From Mycobacterium sp. JS623 (lineage in GTDB: Bacteria; Actinomycetota; Actinomycetes; Mycobacteriales; Mycobacteriaceae), in the NCBI RefSeq assembly GCF_000328565.1, contig NC_019966.1:4216001-4280000 (forward strand): 64,000 nt of DNA, read 5' to 3'. How positions within the stretch are numbered: position 1 is the first letter of the stretch; the number at the start of each line of letters is the position of its first letter. This document shows positions 18,577-27,620 of the stretch, piece after piece. Position numbers and translations under genes: made by a program. The notes beneath the pieces were generated by a model. The model was given only the letters and a program-made list of their open reading frames with translations. It made no database searches and was not told the origin of the DNA.

Positions 18577-20583
18577 TCACGTCGAACGGGTGTCCCGCTT
18601 GGCCAGCTCTGCCAGCATCGCGTTGTAGGCGGTCAACTCCGCGTCGTCGTCGCGGTCGGCGGCCCGGTCAAGCCGCCTGGCGGTGCGCTGATCGCTGCGC
18701 CGCCACTGGATCAACAACGCGATCATCACCAGGACAAGCGGGACTTCGCCTGCCGCCCAAGCGATTCCACCTCCCAGCCGCTGGTCGCCGAGCAGGTCGG
18801 TGTGCCAGCTCAGTCCCAGCGACCGATAGAACGTCTCGCCCAGAACGGTCTGCATGCCCATCAGCACCACGCCGAAGAACGCGTGCAGCGGCAACGATGC
18901 GAACACCATCGCGACCTTGCCCAGCTGAGGTATCTGTCGAGGCGTCGGGTCGATGCCTATCACCACCCAGTAGAAGAGATATCCGCTGACCAGGAAGTGC
19001 ACGTTCATCAGCATGTGCGCGGCGTGATTGCTCACCGCAGCGTCGAAAAGTCCGCCGAAATACAGCCCGTAGAAGCCCGCGACGAACACTGTGGTGGCCA
19101 CGATCGGATGGGTGAGGAACCGCGAGGCCCGCGAATGCAGCGCCGCCAGCAGCCATTCCCGCGGACCCGGCGGCTCGCCCCGCCCCGCGGTCGGTAACGC
19201 GCGCAGCGCCAGCGTCACCGGTGCGCCCAACACCAACAGGATCGGCACCAGCATGGACAGCATCATGTGCGCCACCATGTGCATCGAAAACATCGCGGGC
19301 ATATAGCGGCCCAGGCCCGACGACGTGGTGAACAACAGTGCCGCACAACCACACAGCCACGCCGCCGTGCGCCCAGCCGGCCACGCGTCACCGCGTCCAC
19401 GCAATCGGCGAACGCCGAACACGTACAGCCCGGCCATGATGATCGCTGCCGTGCCGAAGATGAGGTCGAACCGCCAGTCGAACAGCACCCGCGCCAGCGT
19501 CGGCGGCCCGTCGAGGCCGTAGCCGATGGCCACCTCGACGGGACTCGGCTGTGTCAGCAGCGGTGGTGGCGGTGTGCGGCCCAACCCGACCGCGATGCCG
19601 AACGTCGCGCCGAAGACGGCCGCCTCGACCAGCGCCAGCCGAATCAGCGGCCCGCGGCTCTGCGGATCGGCCTGAAGTGCGGTAAGCCCACTGCGTCGCT
19701 GACGCCAACCGATGACACCGAGTACACCCAACGCGATGACCTTGCCGATCACCAACCAGCCATAGTCACTGCGGAACAGGTCCGAGAGCGGGATCCGCAC
19801 CAGCGCGTTGACGACACCGCTGAACGCCATCGCCACAAAGCACCATAGCGCCAGCGCGGAAAATCGTCGGGCCGCGAGATCGGCATGCTCCCCTGCGCGC
19901 AACATGTGGGCCAGCAGCGCCAGCAGGCCGCCCGCCCACAGCGCGCCCGCGATCAGGTGGATCAGCAGGCTGTTGGTGGCCAGATCGTGCGCGCCACCGG
20001 CCGACGAGTGGCCCGTCAGCCCCAGCGGCACGAGACTGGCCAACGCGCCCGCGAGCAGCGCCGGCGTCCACCCCCACCGCAGCACCGGCATGCTGGCCAG
20101 CGTCACCGCCGCCGCGATGAACGCCGTCCAGCGCCAGGCGGTGGCGGTGTCGACGACGCTGGCCGCCGACCAGATCTCGAGCGGATTGAGGTTCTCGCCC
20201 AGCGGGTGCCCCGAGACGTCCGACACGGTCAGCGGCACCAGCAGCGCGGCGCACACCGTCCACACGGCCGATGCGGCCGTTCCGAGCCGCAGTGCGCGGT
20301 AGCCGCTGGCGTCGAGCACCCCGTTGGGCTGCGGCGGCACCAGAAATGCCGCGAACAGAAACGATCCGACCGCCAGCACGGCGGCAATCTCCCCAGCCGC
20401 CCGTACGAAAGGCAGGCCATACGTGGTCGCGGGACCCGGGTTCGGCAGCCCCGTCGCGGTCAGCGCATCGGCCAACGACAGCGCACCAATGCCCGCGGCG
20501 ACGGCGCCGGCCAGCACGGCGACACCAAGCAGCACAGGCCACACAGCACTGCTGCGCACGCTCGGGGCCGCCGTGGTGGTCAT
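18577..20583 (-). CDS. CopD/CtaG fusion membrane protein (copper uptake and cytochrome c oxidase assembly)
   Basis: 668 aa from ATG at 20583 (MTTTAAPSVR). Many TM helices: an N-terminal half with the CopD fold (e.g. LLIHLIAGALWAGGLLALL) and a C-terminal half of the Caa3_CtaG type (GLGRYMPAMFSMHMVAHMML, then HMLMNVHFLVSGYLFYWVV). Met/His clusters in FSMHMVAHMML and HAAHMLMNVH are likely copper ligands. Homologous in layout to Rv0102. Probably delivers copper to the respiratory oxidase. Confidence 0.85.
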   Translation of the reverse strand: MTTTAAPSVRSSAVWPVLLGVAVLAGAVAAGIGALSLADALTATGLPNPGPATTYGLPFVRAAGEIAAVLAVGSFLFAAFLVPPQPNGVLDASGYRALRLGTAASAVWTVCAALLVPLTVSDVSGHPLGENLNPLEIWSAASVVDTATAWRWTAFIAAAVTLASMPVLRWGWTPALLAGALASLVPLGLTGHSSAGGAHDLATNSLLIHLIAGALWAGGLLALLAHMLRAGEHADLAARRFSALALWCFVAMAFSGVVNALVRIPLSDLFRSDYGWLVIGKVIALGVLGVIGWRQRRSGLTALQADPQSRGPLIRLALVEAAVFGATFGIAVGLGRTPPPPLLTQPSPVEVAIGYGLDGPPTLARVLFDWRFDLIFGTAAIIMAGLYVFGVRRLRGRGDAWPAGRTAAWLCGCAALLFTTSSGLGRYMPAMFSMHMVAHMMLSMLVPILLVLGAPVTLALRALPTAGRGEPPGPREWLLAALHSRASRFLTHPIVATTVFVAGFYGLYFGGLFDAAVSNHAAHMLMNVHFLVSGYLFYWVVIGIDPTPRQIPQLGKVAMVFASLPLHAFFGVVLMGMQTVLGETFYRSLGLSWHTDLLGDQRLGGGIAWAAGEVPLVLVMIALLIQWRRSDQRTARRLDRAADRDDDAELTAYNAMLAELAKRDTRST

Positions 20584-20605
20584 CCGACCAGCGTATGGCG
20601 TCGGG

Positions 20606-22954
20606 CTAGGCGCCCTCGCGGCGCAGTGCCCGCCGTCCCACCTCGCGCGCGTAGAACTGCTCGCGTGCGAGCTGCTCGACCCTTTCCATGTCGCCGAGGA
20701 TGCCGCGCAGTTCGTCACGGAACGCGGTCCGCCGGTCAACCAAATCGGCGGCGGGTTCCAGCAGATGCTGGTCAGCCACGACTTGGCGCGCCGTCGCGAA
20801 CAGCAGCGCGGACACCGCCTCGTTGGTGCGCACGCGGTTCTGCGCGACGTACTGGTTTCCGAGGCCGAGGGCCTTTTTCGTCAGTTCTTTTTCGCCGATC
20901 TCGGCGGGCGCGTCACGCAACGCGTCGGCCACGATTTCGTAAGCCTCGAAGAACGGCCGCAGCATCGCACCGGCGATCAGCGGCTTCTTTGCGCGCAACA
21001 ACGCGTCGATTTCGGCACCGCCGGCCGTGATCTGGCTCTCCCAGTCTTTGTGCCAGGACATCTCCTCGGCCACATGCTCGCGAAACGCCGCCGAATCCGC
21101 GAAGTAGAAGTCGAACTTCAACAGATCCCGCAGCCGCATCGCCTGCGACCAAAAGGCTTCCAGCCGTTCGGATTCCGCCCGAGCGGCATAGGCAAGCGCC
21201 AGCTCGACGATGGACGTCTCCAGGAACGCATCGATCAGCGTATTCCGGTAAAACGCGGCCTCGTGCTCGTTTTCCGGCACGATCCGCCACACCGGCTCCC
21301 TGCCGCCCTCGACGCACGTGACGGGGTGACCGTTGGACAACGCATCCAGCGCTGCGCGAACGCCGTCCGCCGTGCGAAGCCGCAACGCGCTGTTGGTCAT
21401 TGGGGCTTGCTTACGCTCCAGGTAGTCCAACGAATCCTGGAGGGTGTGGTGAAGCTGGTCGAGCGTCAGCGCCACACGGCGTGCGGCCAGCAATAGAGCC
21501 GACACCAATGCGGTCGCGTTCACGGGTGTCGCCCGCAGAATCCGCCACGACACCTCGAACGCCATCTTTTGCAGCGCAAGCCGTTTGGCGGCTTCATCGG
21601 TGGTCATCGGCCCCTGTGGTTCGCCGAGGTACTCGCGCATCGACACCGCTTCGGGGAAGCGAACGTAGATCTTGCCGTAATTACGCTCGCCCTGGGCCTT
21701 GATGAACTTGTACATCCACGACAGGCTTTCGGGCGTCTTCTCGCCCCCGCGCGCATACGCGGCGTATTCGGCGGTCTCGTGCAACTGATCGAAGCTGATC
21801 GACACCGGCTGTAGCAGGATGTCGTCGCTGCGACCGTCGAGGTAGGCGTCGGCGACGTATGCGAGCAGTCCGAGCTTGGGCGGCAACATCTTTCCGGTGC
21901 GTGACCGGGTGCCCTCGATCGACCAGCTGAGGTTGAACCGCTTCTCGACGATGTAGCCGACGAACTGCCGCAGCACGTATTTGTACAGCGGGTCGTCGAG
22001 CTTGCGCCGTAGGAAGATGACGCCTGAGTGGCGCATCAGCGGGCCCATGAATCCGAACGACAGGTTGATGCCGGCGAAGGTGTGCACGGGTGGCAGGCGG
22101 TTCTCCTGCATCGCCACCGGCACGATCACGCCGTCGAGGTAGGACCGATGCGAGAACAACAGCACCGCGGGATGGTGTTCCAAACCGCGTCGCATCGCTT
22201 CGACTTGCGCCCGGTCGTAGTCGATGTTGGGGTCGAAGCCGCGGCTGAAGATGGCACGGCCCAGCGACGGGATCAAGTCGACCGAGAACCGACTCCAGCC
22301 GGTGGACAGCTCGTCGAGCATCTCACCGGCTTTGTCGACGGTGGCGCCGGGAATCTTTTCGAGGCCATCGCGAAACCGCGCCGACGCCAGCAGCTCGGGC
22401 TTGATCAGCCGCGGCGACTTGTACTCGGGGCCCAGCAGGCGCAGCTCCACGCGCTCGATGGCCAGAATCGCGCGGCGGATAACGAATCTCGCGAATTCCC
22501 TTGGATTTTCAGCGACGGTGGTCTCGTGCCACTGCTGACGCAGCTCGGAGACCTTCGCGGGCTCACCGGCCACCACCCTGGCACGCGACGGGTCCTTCCG
22601 CAGAATCCGCTGCTGCAGCATCTCGGGCGGGCGGTAGGTGTCGCGACCCGACAGAAACGCGACGATCTTGGATCGCGTTGGCAGGCCACCAGGGACCCAG
22701 AAGACACGCACCGGAACAACCGATCGATCCTCGTCGGCGTCCAACTCCTCGACCAGCGACGCCAGCGTTCCCGGCGGCGGGTCGTCGTCGGCCGGTAACC
22801 GCAGCACGTCCACATTGGAATCCGGGTGCTCGCGCCGTTGGAGCGCCAGCCAGTCGTTCAGTAGCGCCTCTTCGGCCGGTGACGACACCGATGCGAGCAC
22901 AAGCGCGTCGTCAGTCGCGGTGAACGGCGCGAACTCATCGGCGGAGATTTTCAC
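20606..22954 (-). CDS. plsB2: Glycerol-3-phosphate acyltransferase
   Basis: 782 aa, GTG at 22954 whose GTGA overlaps the plsC stop. Transfers acyl chains to sn-1 of glycerol-3-phosphate, the first step of phospholipid and triacylglycerol synthesis, at the membrane face. HX4D motif HRSYLD in [11 protein letters not shown], followed by the substrate motif [10 protein letters not shown] and [11 protein letters not shown], then [10 protein letters not shown]. Corresponds to Rv2482c. The last 200 residues form the helical C-terminal domain of PlsB. Confidence 0.95.
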   Translation of the reverse strand: MKISADEFAPFTATDDALVLASVSSPAEEALLNDWLALQRREHPDSNVDVLRLPADDDPPPGTLASLVEELDADEDRSVVPVRVFWVPGGLPTRSKIVAFLSGRDTYRPPEMLQQRILRKDPSRARVVAGEPAKVSELRQQWHETTVAENPREFARFVIRRAILAIERVELRLLGPEYKSPRLIKPELLASARFRDGLEKIPGATVDKAGEMLDELSTGWSRFSVDLIPSLGRAIFSRGFDPNIDYDRAQVEAMRRGLEHHPAVLLFSHRSYLDGVIVPVAMQENRLPPVHTFAGINLSFGFMGPLMRHSGVIFLRRKLDDPLYKYVLRQFVGYIVEKRFNLSWSIEGTRSRTGKMLPPKLGLLAYVADAYLDGRSDDILLQPVSISFDQLHETAEYAAYARGGEKTPESLSWMYKFIKAQGERNYGKIYVRFPEAVSMREYLGEPQGPMTTDEAAKRLALQKMAFEVSWRILRATPVNATALVSALLLAARRVALTLDQLHHTLQDSLDYLERKQAPMTNSALRLRTADGVRAALDALSNGHPVTCVEGGREPVWRIVPENEHEAAFYRNTLIDAFLETSIVELALAYAARAESERLEAFWSQAMRLRDLLKFDFYFADSAAFREHVAEEMSWHKDWESQITAGGAEIDALLRAKKPLIAGAMLRPFFEAYEIVADALRDAPAEIGEKELTKKALGLGNQYVAQNRVRTNEAVSALLFATARQVVADQHLLEPAADLVDRRTAFRDELRGILGDMERVEQLAREQFYAREVGRRALRREGA

Positions 22955-24639
22955 GGCCGGCCCTTTGCGGCAGCCCTTTTCGTCGTCTTCTTGGCCGCTG
23001 TTTTCTTCGCGGGTTTCTTCTCGGCAGCCTTGGTGGTGGCTTTCGTGACGGTCTTCGTGGCAGTCTTGGCGGCCGCGTTCTTCGCCGGTGTCTTCTTGGC
23101 CGGAGTCTTCTTCGCCGCAGCCTTTTTGGCTGGTGACTTCTTTCGCCTGTACAACGCCGGCGTCGGCACCTCGTCGTGCGGCCAGTCCTTCAGAGTGTCC
23201 AGATACAGCTGACGGACCTCCGCGATGCGCTCGGCAAGGTTGTCATGGGTCCAGTCGTCGATGGGGATCGGCGGGTAGACGACGACGTCGACGGTGCCGG
23301 GGTTGAACGTGCTCGAGTCGCGCGCCGCGATGACCTCCGCGTTGCGAATCACGATGGGCACGATCGGTATTCCGGCCGACATCGCGATGCGGAATGGTCC
23401 TTTCTTGAACTCACCGACTTCAGTGGTGTCCAGACGCGTGCCCTCAGGGGCAATGAGGATCGACAGCCCTTTGCGCGCCAGATCCTCGACCTTCTTCAGG
23501 CCTTCGACAGCCTTCTTGGGATCGTCACGGTCGATGAATGCGGCGTCCATGATCTTGCCCATGGTGCCGACGATCGGATCGTTCTCCAGCTCTTTTTTGC
23601 CGACCGACGTGAAGTTGTCGCTGACCAGCGTGCCGGCGATCATCGGGTCGGCCTGGTTGCGGTGGTTGAAGATGAAGACTGCCGGTCGCTGGGCTGTCAA
23701 GTTCTCCTTGCCGAGCACGTTGAGGCTGATCCCGGTTGCGGTCAATAATGTGCGGCCAAACGTCGATGTGAAGAAATTGACCCCGGTGCGTTTGTTGCGG
23801 GTCAGCAGACCAAGCCCGAGCGCTCCGGCAGCGATCGGCACCATCGACGCGATGCCCGCGACCGTCCGCAGCTGCGAAACCGGGTTGGCACCACTGCGGC
23901 TGGTGAACCGCAGCACCGGCCAGCCGCGCTTGTCGGCCACGGCGGCGAGCTTGCCCGCGGGGTTGGTCGGTCGTGGATTGCCGACGAGGTACATCAGCGC
24001 GACGTCCTCGTCGCCGTCGGCGTAGAAGTAGCTTTTCGCCAAGTCGACACCGTTCTTGGCGGCGAATGCCTGTACCGCCCTTGCCTTTCCGGGACCCCAG
24101 ATGATCGGCGTCAGCACTTCGCCAGTCAGGCAACCGTTCTCGTCGACCTCGAACTTGTTGCTCAACACGTTCTCGATGCCAAGGAACCGCGCGACGGGCT
24201 CCACCTGCACCGTCAACGCCGAGGAACTGAGCACGACGGTGTGGCCGCGGGCCATGTGGGCGCGGACCAGTTCACGCATCTCCGGGTAGATGCGACCGAC
24301 GATCTTCTGCACGAAGAGCCGTTCGGCGAGTTCGTCGATGTCCGCCAACGAGTTCCCCCGCAGCATGCGGGCGCCCTTGCCGATGAGGTCCTCGAACTCG
24401 GAGCGGCCGAGTTGGTGGTTGAGGCCTGCCTGAACCATGCCGATGAACTCGCCGACGGACATCTGCCGTCGACGCAGCCGATCCTGCGTCATGATGACGC
24501 CGGTGAACCCGGCGACCAGGGTGCCGTCAAGATCGAAGAAGGCCCCGACCTCGGGACCCGGCGGGCTGGCCTCGATCTCGGCGACCGACCCTGGCAGCCG
24601 CATCGATCGTGGATTGGGCTGACCGTTGGCCGAAGTCAT
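22951..24639 (-). CDS. plsC: Bifunctional HAD phosphatase / 1-acylglycerol-3-phosphate acyltransferase
   Basis: 562 aa. Residues about 25-260 are a HAD-IB phosphatase (FFDLDGTLV nucleophile loop, SSSALTV motif [12 protein letters not shown] motif IV). Residues about 280-500 are a PlsC acyltransferase (NHRNQAD HX4[17 protein letters not shown]). The last 60 residues are a Lys/Ala/Thr repeat tail ([18 protein letters not shown]). Corresponds to Rv2483c. Overlaps both neighbours by 4 bp, so the three lipid genes form one operon. Confidence 0.95.
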   Translation of the reverse strand: MTSANGQPNPRSMRLPGSVAEIEASPPGPEVGAFFDLDGTLVAGFTGVIMTQDRLRRRQMSVGEFIGMVQAGLNHQLGRSEFEDLIGKGARMLRGNSLADIDELAERLFVQKIVGRIYPEMRELVRAHMARGHTVVLSSSALTVQVEPVARFLGIENVLSNKFEVDENGCLTGEVLTPIIWGPGKARAVQAFAAKNGVDLAKSYFYADGDEDVALMYLVGNPRPTNPAGKLAAVADKRGWPVLRFTSRSGANPVSQLRTVAGIASMVPIAAGALGLGLLTRNKRTGVNFFTSTFGRTLLTATGISLNVLGKENLTAQRPAVFIFNHRNQADPMIAGTLVSDNFTSVGKKELENDPIVGTMGKIMDAAFIDRDDPKKAVEGLKKVEDLARKGLSILIAPEGTRLDTTEVGEFKKGPFRIAMSAGIPIVPIVIRNAEVIAARDSSTFNPGTVDVVVYPPIPIDDWTHDNLAERIAEVRQLYLDTLKDWPHDEVPTPALYRRKKSPAKKAAAKKTPAKKTPAKNAAAKTATKTVTKATTKAAEKKPAKKTAAKKTTKRAAAKGRP

Positions 24640-26120
24640 TGCGCCGCACTTCCGTTGGGTGACACTGGGATGGGTTCAGCGGTGTCGACGGTGAACGTCG
24701 CGGGCACGGCCCGACCGTCGCCGCCGAGGGCGAGCACCTCGTCGAAGCCGGCCAGCAGGCAGCGGGCCCACAGGTCGGAGTCGACGATCGACGCGCGGTC
24801 ATAGCGCGTGCTGATGGTGCAGTAGCCGGCGCGCGAGATCAGCACGACCATCATGGCGACTCCCGGAAGCGGGCCAATGCCGTACTGCCGCAACACCTTC
24901 GCACCCGCGATGAACGTGTCGCCGGCATAGACAGGCACGTTGCTGGCTTGGACGTCGGAGTTGACGATCGATCCGGCCATCGACTCGAGCACCGAGTCCG
25001 GCATCAGCGTGAGTACCGGCGCGATGGCGCCGACCATGTCGATCGCACGCTCCTCGCGCTTGCGGGTCATCTGCGAGCGGATGTTCTTGATGCGCACCTG
25101 CGGGTCCTGCAAGCCGATGGGGGCGGCGAGGTTGACACCGGCAAATCGGTTGCCGCCGGCCGGATCTGCCTCCGAGCGCAGGTTGACCGGCACCGCCATG
25201 GGCAGCGCGTCGATCGGCACGCCCTTGGCTTGGTGGTACAAGCGCAGGGCACCGCACAGCCCGGCCAGATATGCATCGTTGATGGACCCGCCACCCGCTT
25301 TGGCGGCCTTGTGCAGCGCGCCGAATTCGATGTCGATGGCATCGCTTCGCGACGAGAGACTGCGGCGCCGCAGCACCGGTGACGGTGGGGCGACGGGCCC
25401 GACGACGCGGGCGCCGGACATTGCGTACTCGACGACGTCGCCCATCCGCGTTATCGGGTCGCGGACCATCTCGCCGACCACGTGCGCCGCGCCGAACAGC
25501 ACGCCGCGCACCCGGCCCGCGATGGTGCCGGGCAGCCGGTTAATGCCCTGGCGCATCAAATCATTGGGCGACAGATCCTGGGGAACCGGCAGCGGCGGAG
25601 GTGCCTGTGGTGGTGGATCGCGCTCGAGGTCGTAGAGGTTGGCGAACATCTCGACGCCGCCGACGCCGTCGGTCACGGCGTGACTGAGATGCACCAACTG
25701 GGCGGCACGGCCACCTTCGAGGCCCTCGACGAGGCTCGCGGTCCAGAGCGGCCGGGAGATGTCGAGCGGCGACTGCGCCGCAATCTCGGCAAGGTCGAAC
25801 ACCTCGCGCATGGTGCCGGGCTCGGGGACCCGCATCCGGCGCACATGGAAGTCGAGATTGAAATCCGGGTCGATCACCCACCGCGGCGCCACGGTCGGCA
25901 GCGTCGGCATGACGACCTTCTGCCGAAGCCGCAAGACCTTGCGCGACGCGGAGTCGAATCGCGAGCGGTAGCTCTCCCAGTCCGGGGTCGTGTCCAGCAG
26001 CTCGACGGTCATGATGCCCGAGCGGGTGCGCGGATGGGCCTCGCCACGATGCAGTATCTGGTCGAACGCGCTGAGTTCCTCCGGAAGTCCGTCCGCGTCG
26101 AGTTCCGGCATGTCGCTCAT
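24636..26120 (-). CDS. WS/DGAT-family O-acyltransferase
   Basis: 494 aa, ATG at 26120 with AAGGAGG upstream. Wax ester synthase/acyl-CoA:diacylglycerol acyltransferase family, corresponding to Rv2484c. The catalytic motif (usually HHxxxDG) reads SHAVTDG in LVHLSHAVTDGVGG, so the first His is Ser while the second, catalytic His and the DG are kept. Other family blocks: VMPTLPTVAPRWV, FDLDFHVRRM-like and NAYLAGLCGALRLY-like sequences, SNVPVYAGDTFIAGA. First gene of the operon; products would feed triacylglycerol or wax storage. Confidence 0.92.
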   Translation of the reverse strand: MSDMPELDADGLPEELSAFDQILHRGEAHPRTRSGIMTVELLDTTPDWESYRSRFDSASRKVLRLRQKVVMPTLPTVAPRWVIDPDFNLDFHVRRMRVPEPGTMREVFDLAEIAAQSPLDISRPLWTASLVEGLEGGRAAQLVHLSHAVTDGVGGVEMFANLYDLERDPPPQAPPPLPVPQDLSPNDLMRQGINRLPGTIAGRVRGVLFGAAHVVGEMVRDPITRMGDVVEYAMSGARVVGPVAPPSPVLRRRSLSSRSDAIDIEFGALHKAAKAGGGSINDAYLAGLCGALRLYHQAKGVPIDALPMAVPVNLRSEADPAGGNRFAGVNLAAPIGLQDPQVRIKNIRSQMTRKREERAIDMVGAIAPVLTLMPDSVLESMAGSIVNSDVQASNVPVYAGDTFIAGAKVLRQYGIGPLPGVAMMVVLISRAGYCTISTRYDRASIVDSDLWARCLLAGFDEVLALGGDGRAVPATFTVDTAEPIPVSPNGSAAQ

Positions 26121-26249
26121 GCTCGTCGCTCCCCTCCTTAACGCCCAATTGCTGCCACTACGCTAGTCCGCCGCCCGGCACGGTGTGCCCTTATATAGCT
26201 GTTGCGAGCCCAGGGTTCCCGGTACCCGCGAGATACACTCACCGACGCT

Positions 26250-26322
26250 GCCCCCGTAGCTCAGCGGACAGAGCAGCCGCCTTCTAAGCGGTAGGTCGCA
26301 GGTTCAAGTCCTGCCGGGGGTG
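26250..26322 (+). tRNA. tRNA-Arg (anticodon TCT)
   Basis: 73 nt cloverleaf: acceptor GCCCCCG (26250-26256) with CGGGGGT (26315-26321), D-arm GCTC/GAGC, anticodon stem GCCGC/GCGGT with loop CTTCTAA giving anticodon TCT, T-arm CAGG/CCTG with loop TTCAAGT. No CCA encoded. tRNA-Arg genes are frequent integration targets, but I found no copy of its 3' end downstream. Confidence 0.93.
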
Positions 26323-26409
26323 CTGTCTGACCAGCGCAGACGGCTGTCCGTGCAAGGTACGTGCAACTGGGCGCTGTCGGCGTGGCTCCAACTGAATTTG
26401 GAGCGCACC

Positions 26410-26731
26410 ATGACCATCTTCCGATCCGTTCACGACCTACCTGATGCGCCGATCCCGGCCGGTTTCAGCGCCGATGAATGGCAGGACGATTCCCCGAAGC
26501 CGTACCGCATTCTCATCGGCGAACTCCGACGCATCGACGGCCTCGATGTCGACCGTGAGTGTTCAGGCCACCGCGGTCCAGTACACCGATGGGCGGATCG
26601 ATGACGGCAGCGTGCATGAGCCGCCGCACGTCTATCTTGGCGATGAGAACCTGACAAGCGGACAGGCCCGCGCCCTGGCCGCCGTACTCGTTGAGACAGC
26701 CGACGAGGTTGATCGGTGGTCAGCCAAATGA
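26410..26731 (+). pseudogene. Small mycobacterial protein gene, apparently split by a frameshift
   Basis: ATG at 26410 (GGAG upstream) opens MTIFRSVHDLPDAPIPAG...; after about 46 codons the family-like sequence continues in the +1 frame (YTDGRIDDGSVHEPPHVYLGD..., ATG at 26546, stop 26729-26731). The two parts together resemble one small mycobacterial protein of about 105 aa. Either one base was gained or lost near 26546, or two overlapping genes exist. Function unknown. Confidence 0.5.
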
Positions 26732-26931
26732 CCTCGATCGTGCCGACCTCCCGCACACCGCAGTTCCGAGCCGAGTACGTCCACTTACTCCACTACGTCA
26801 CCGAGGACGATTTCACAGATGAGGAGTTGCAGATGATGTCGGCGATCGTCAAGGGCGCGATCGAGCGTCGGGACCGCCCGGCGCCGGTGTTGCAATTGGT
26901 GCGTCGAGGCATCCGGAACCGGGGGCACTAG
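26728..26931 (+). CDS. Small hypothetical protein (67 aa)
   Basis: ATG at 26728 overlaps the preceding stop (ATGA). Acidic middle (YVTEDDFTDEELQMMSAIVKGA) and basic end (RRGIRNRGH). Codon use is GC-rich like the host. Probably co-translated with the gene before it. No function recognised. Confidence 0.55.
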   Translation: MTSIVPTSRTPQFRAEYVHLLHYVTEDDFTDEELQMMSAIVKGAIERRDRPAPVLQLVRRGIRNRGH

Positions 26932-26940
26932 CGTCGCAAA

Positions 26941-27002
26941 GGGGTGTCCACTTCAATGGACACCCCCTTCGGCCCGCCACCCGCTCCCTAGGTGGCGGGC
27001 CG
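26941..27002. terminator. Two tandem perfect hairpins between convergent genes
   Basis: GGGGTGTCCA (26941-26950) pairs with TGGACACCCC (26957-26966). Then CGGCCCGCCACC (26970-26981) pairs with GGTGGCGGGCCG (26991-27002). They separate the plus gene ending at 26931 from the minus gene ending at 27008. The second hairpin recurs at 27482-27514. Confidence 0.7.
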
Positions 27003-27007
27003 ATTGC

Positions 27008-27328
27008 TTAGTGATCGTTGGGACCGTAAAGCATCCCCGGCCCTGTGATCTGGGAGCACCCGGTGTCATCACACACGAACGTTTGAGTAGGGCCCGGCGG
27101 CGGTGGAGGCGGCGCGGGGAAGTTCGGCTGCGACCCCGCGGGGTGAGTGGATTCGTTCGGCGGATGCGGTGGAGGGCACTGCCCGTCGGCGCATTGGTTC
27201 GGCCTCGCCGAGGCAACACCAGCTGCCTCCATCGACACGCCCGCTACGGCCCCGAACGCGGCCGCGGCGATGAGGATGGAGGGTGCGAGGCGTCGCAACC
27301 GGGTCGAACGCGCGATACTACTTGTCAT
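27008..27328 (-). CDS. Secreted proline-rich small protein
   Basis: 106 aa, ATG at 27328 with AGGAGAT upstream. Signal peptide: Arg-rich start (STRLRRLAPS), hydrophobic core ILIAAAAFGAVAGVSM, likely cut after GVASA. The mature part has a polyproline run (FPAPPPPPPGP) and four Cys in pairs (CADGQC, CDDTGC) that could form disulfides. Exported, function unknown; similar proline-rich exported proteins are common in mycobacteria. Confidence 0.7.
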   Translation of the reverse strand: MTSSIARSTRLRRLAPSILIAAAAFGAVAGVSMEAAGVASARPNQCADGQCPPPHPPNESTHPAGSQPNFPAPPPPPPGPTQTFVCDDTGCSQITGPGMLYGPNDH

Positions 27329-27481
27329 TTCATCTCCTGATATGGAATCGCGGCGCCCGGAGTTGGGCCGCTAGTCAGGAGATTGTCGCGATCACGCAGG
27401 TGGCTTCGTAATCACCCGGCAGGCCAGATTCCGCTCCCTGAACGGGAAGGATTTCCTATCCGCCAGGTAAGCCAAGGGGTT

Positions 27482-27514
27482 CGGCCCGCCACCCGCTCCC
27501 TTGGTGGCGGGCCG
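27482..27514. terminator. Second copy of the 33-bp hairpin
   Basis: CGGCCCGCCACC (27482-27493) and GGTGGCGGGCCG (27503-27514) with the same loop as 26982-26990 except one base (CGCTCCCTA versus CGCTCCCTT). It lies upstream of the secreted protein gene and beyond the end of the 27621-28829 gene, which it may terminate. Confidence 0.6.
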
Positions 27515-27620
27515 GGATGATCCTGTTTAGCACCCCCCGTGCGAGGAACGTACCCGTCCCGTCGGGCGCCCAGGGGGGTGGGTTAAGGCGCGCCTGACGG
27601 CGCTCTGAATGAGACGCGCG

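Noticed and set aside
19885..21496. Long plus-strand frames across the CopD/CtaG and plsB2 genes
   Set aside because: Arg/Pro-rich shadow translations of well-supported minus-strand genes.
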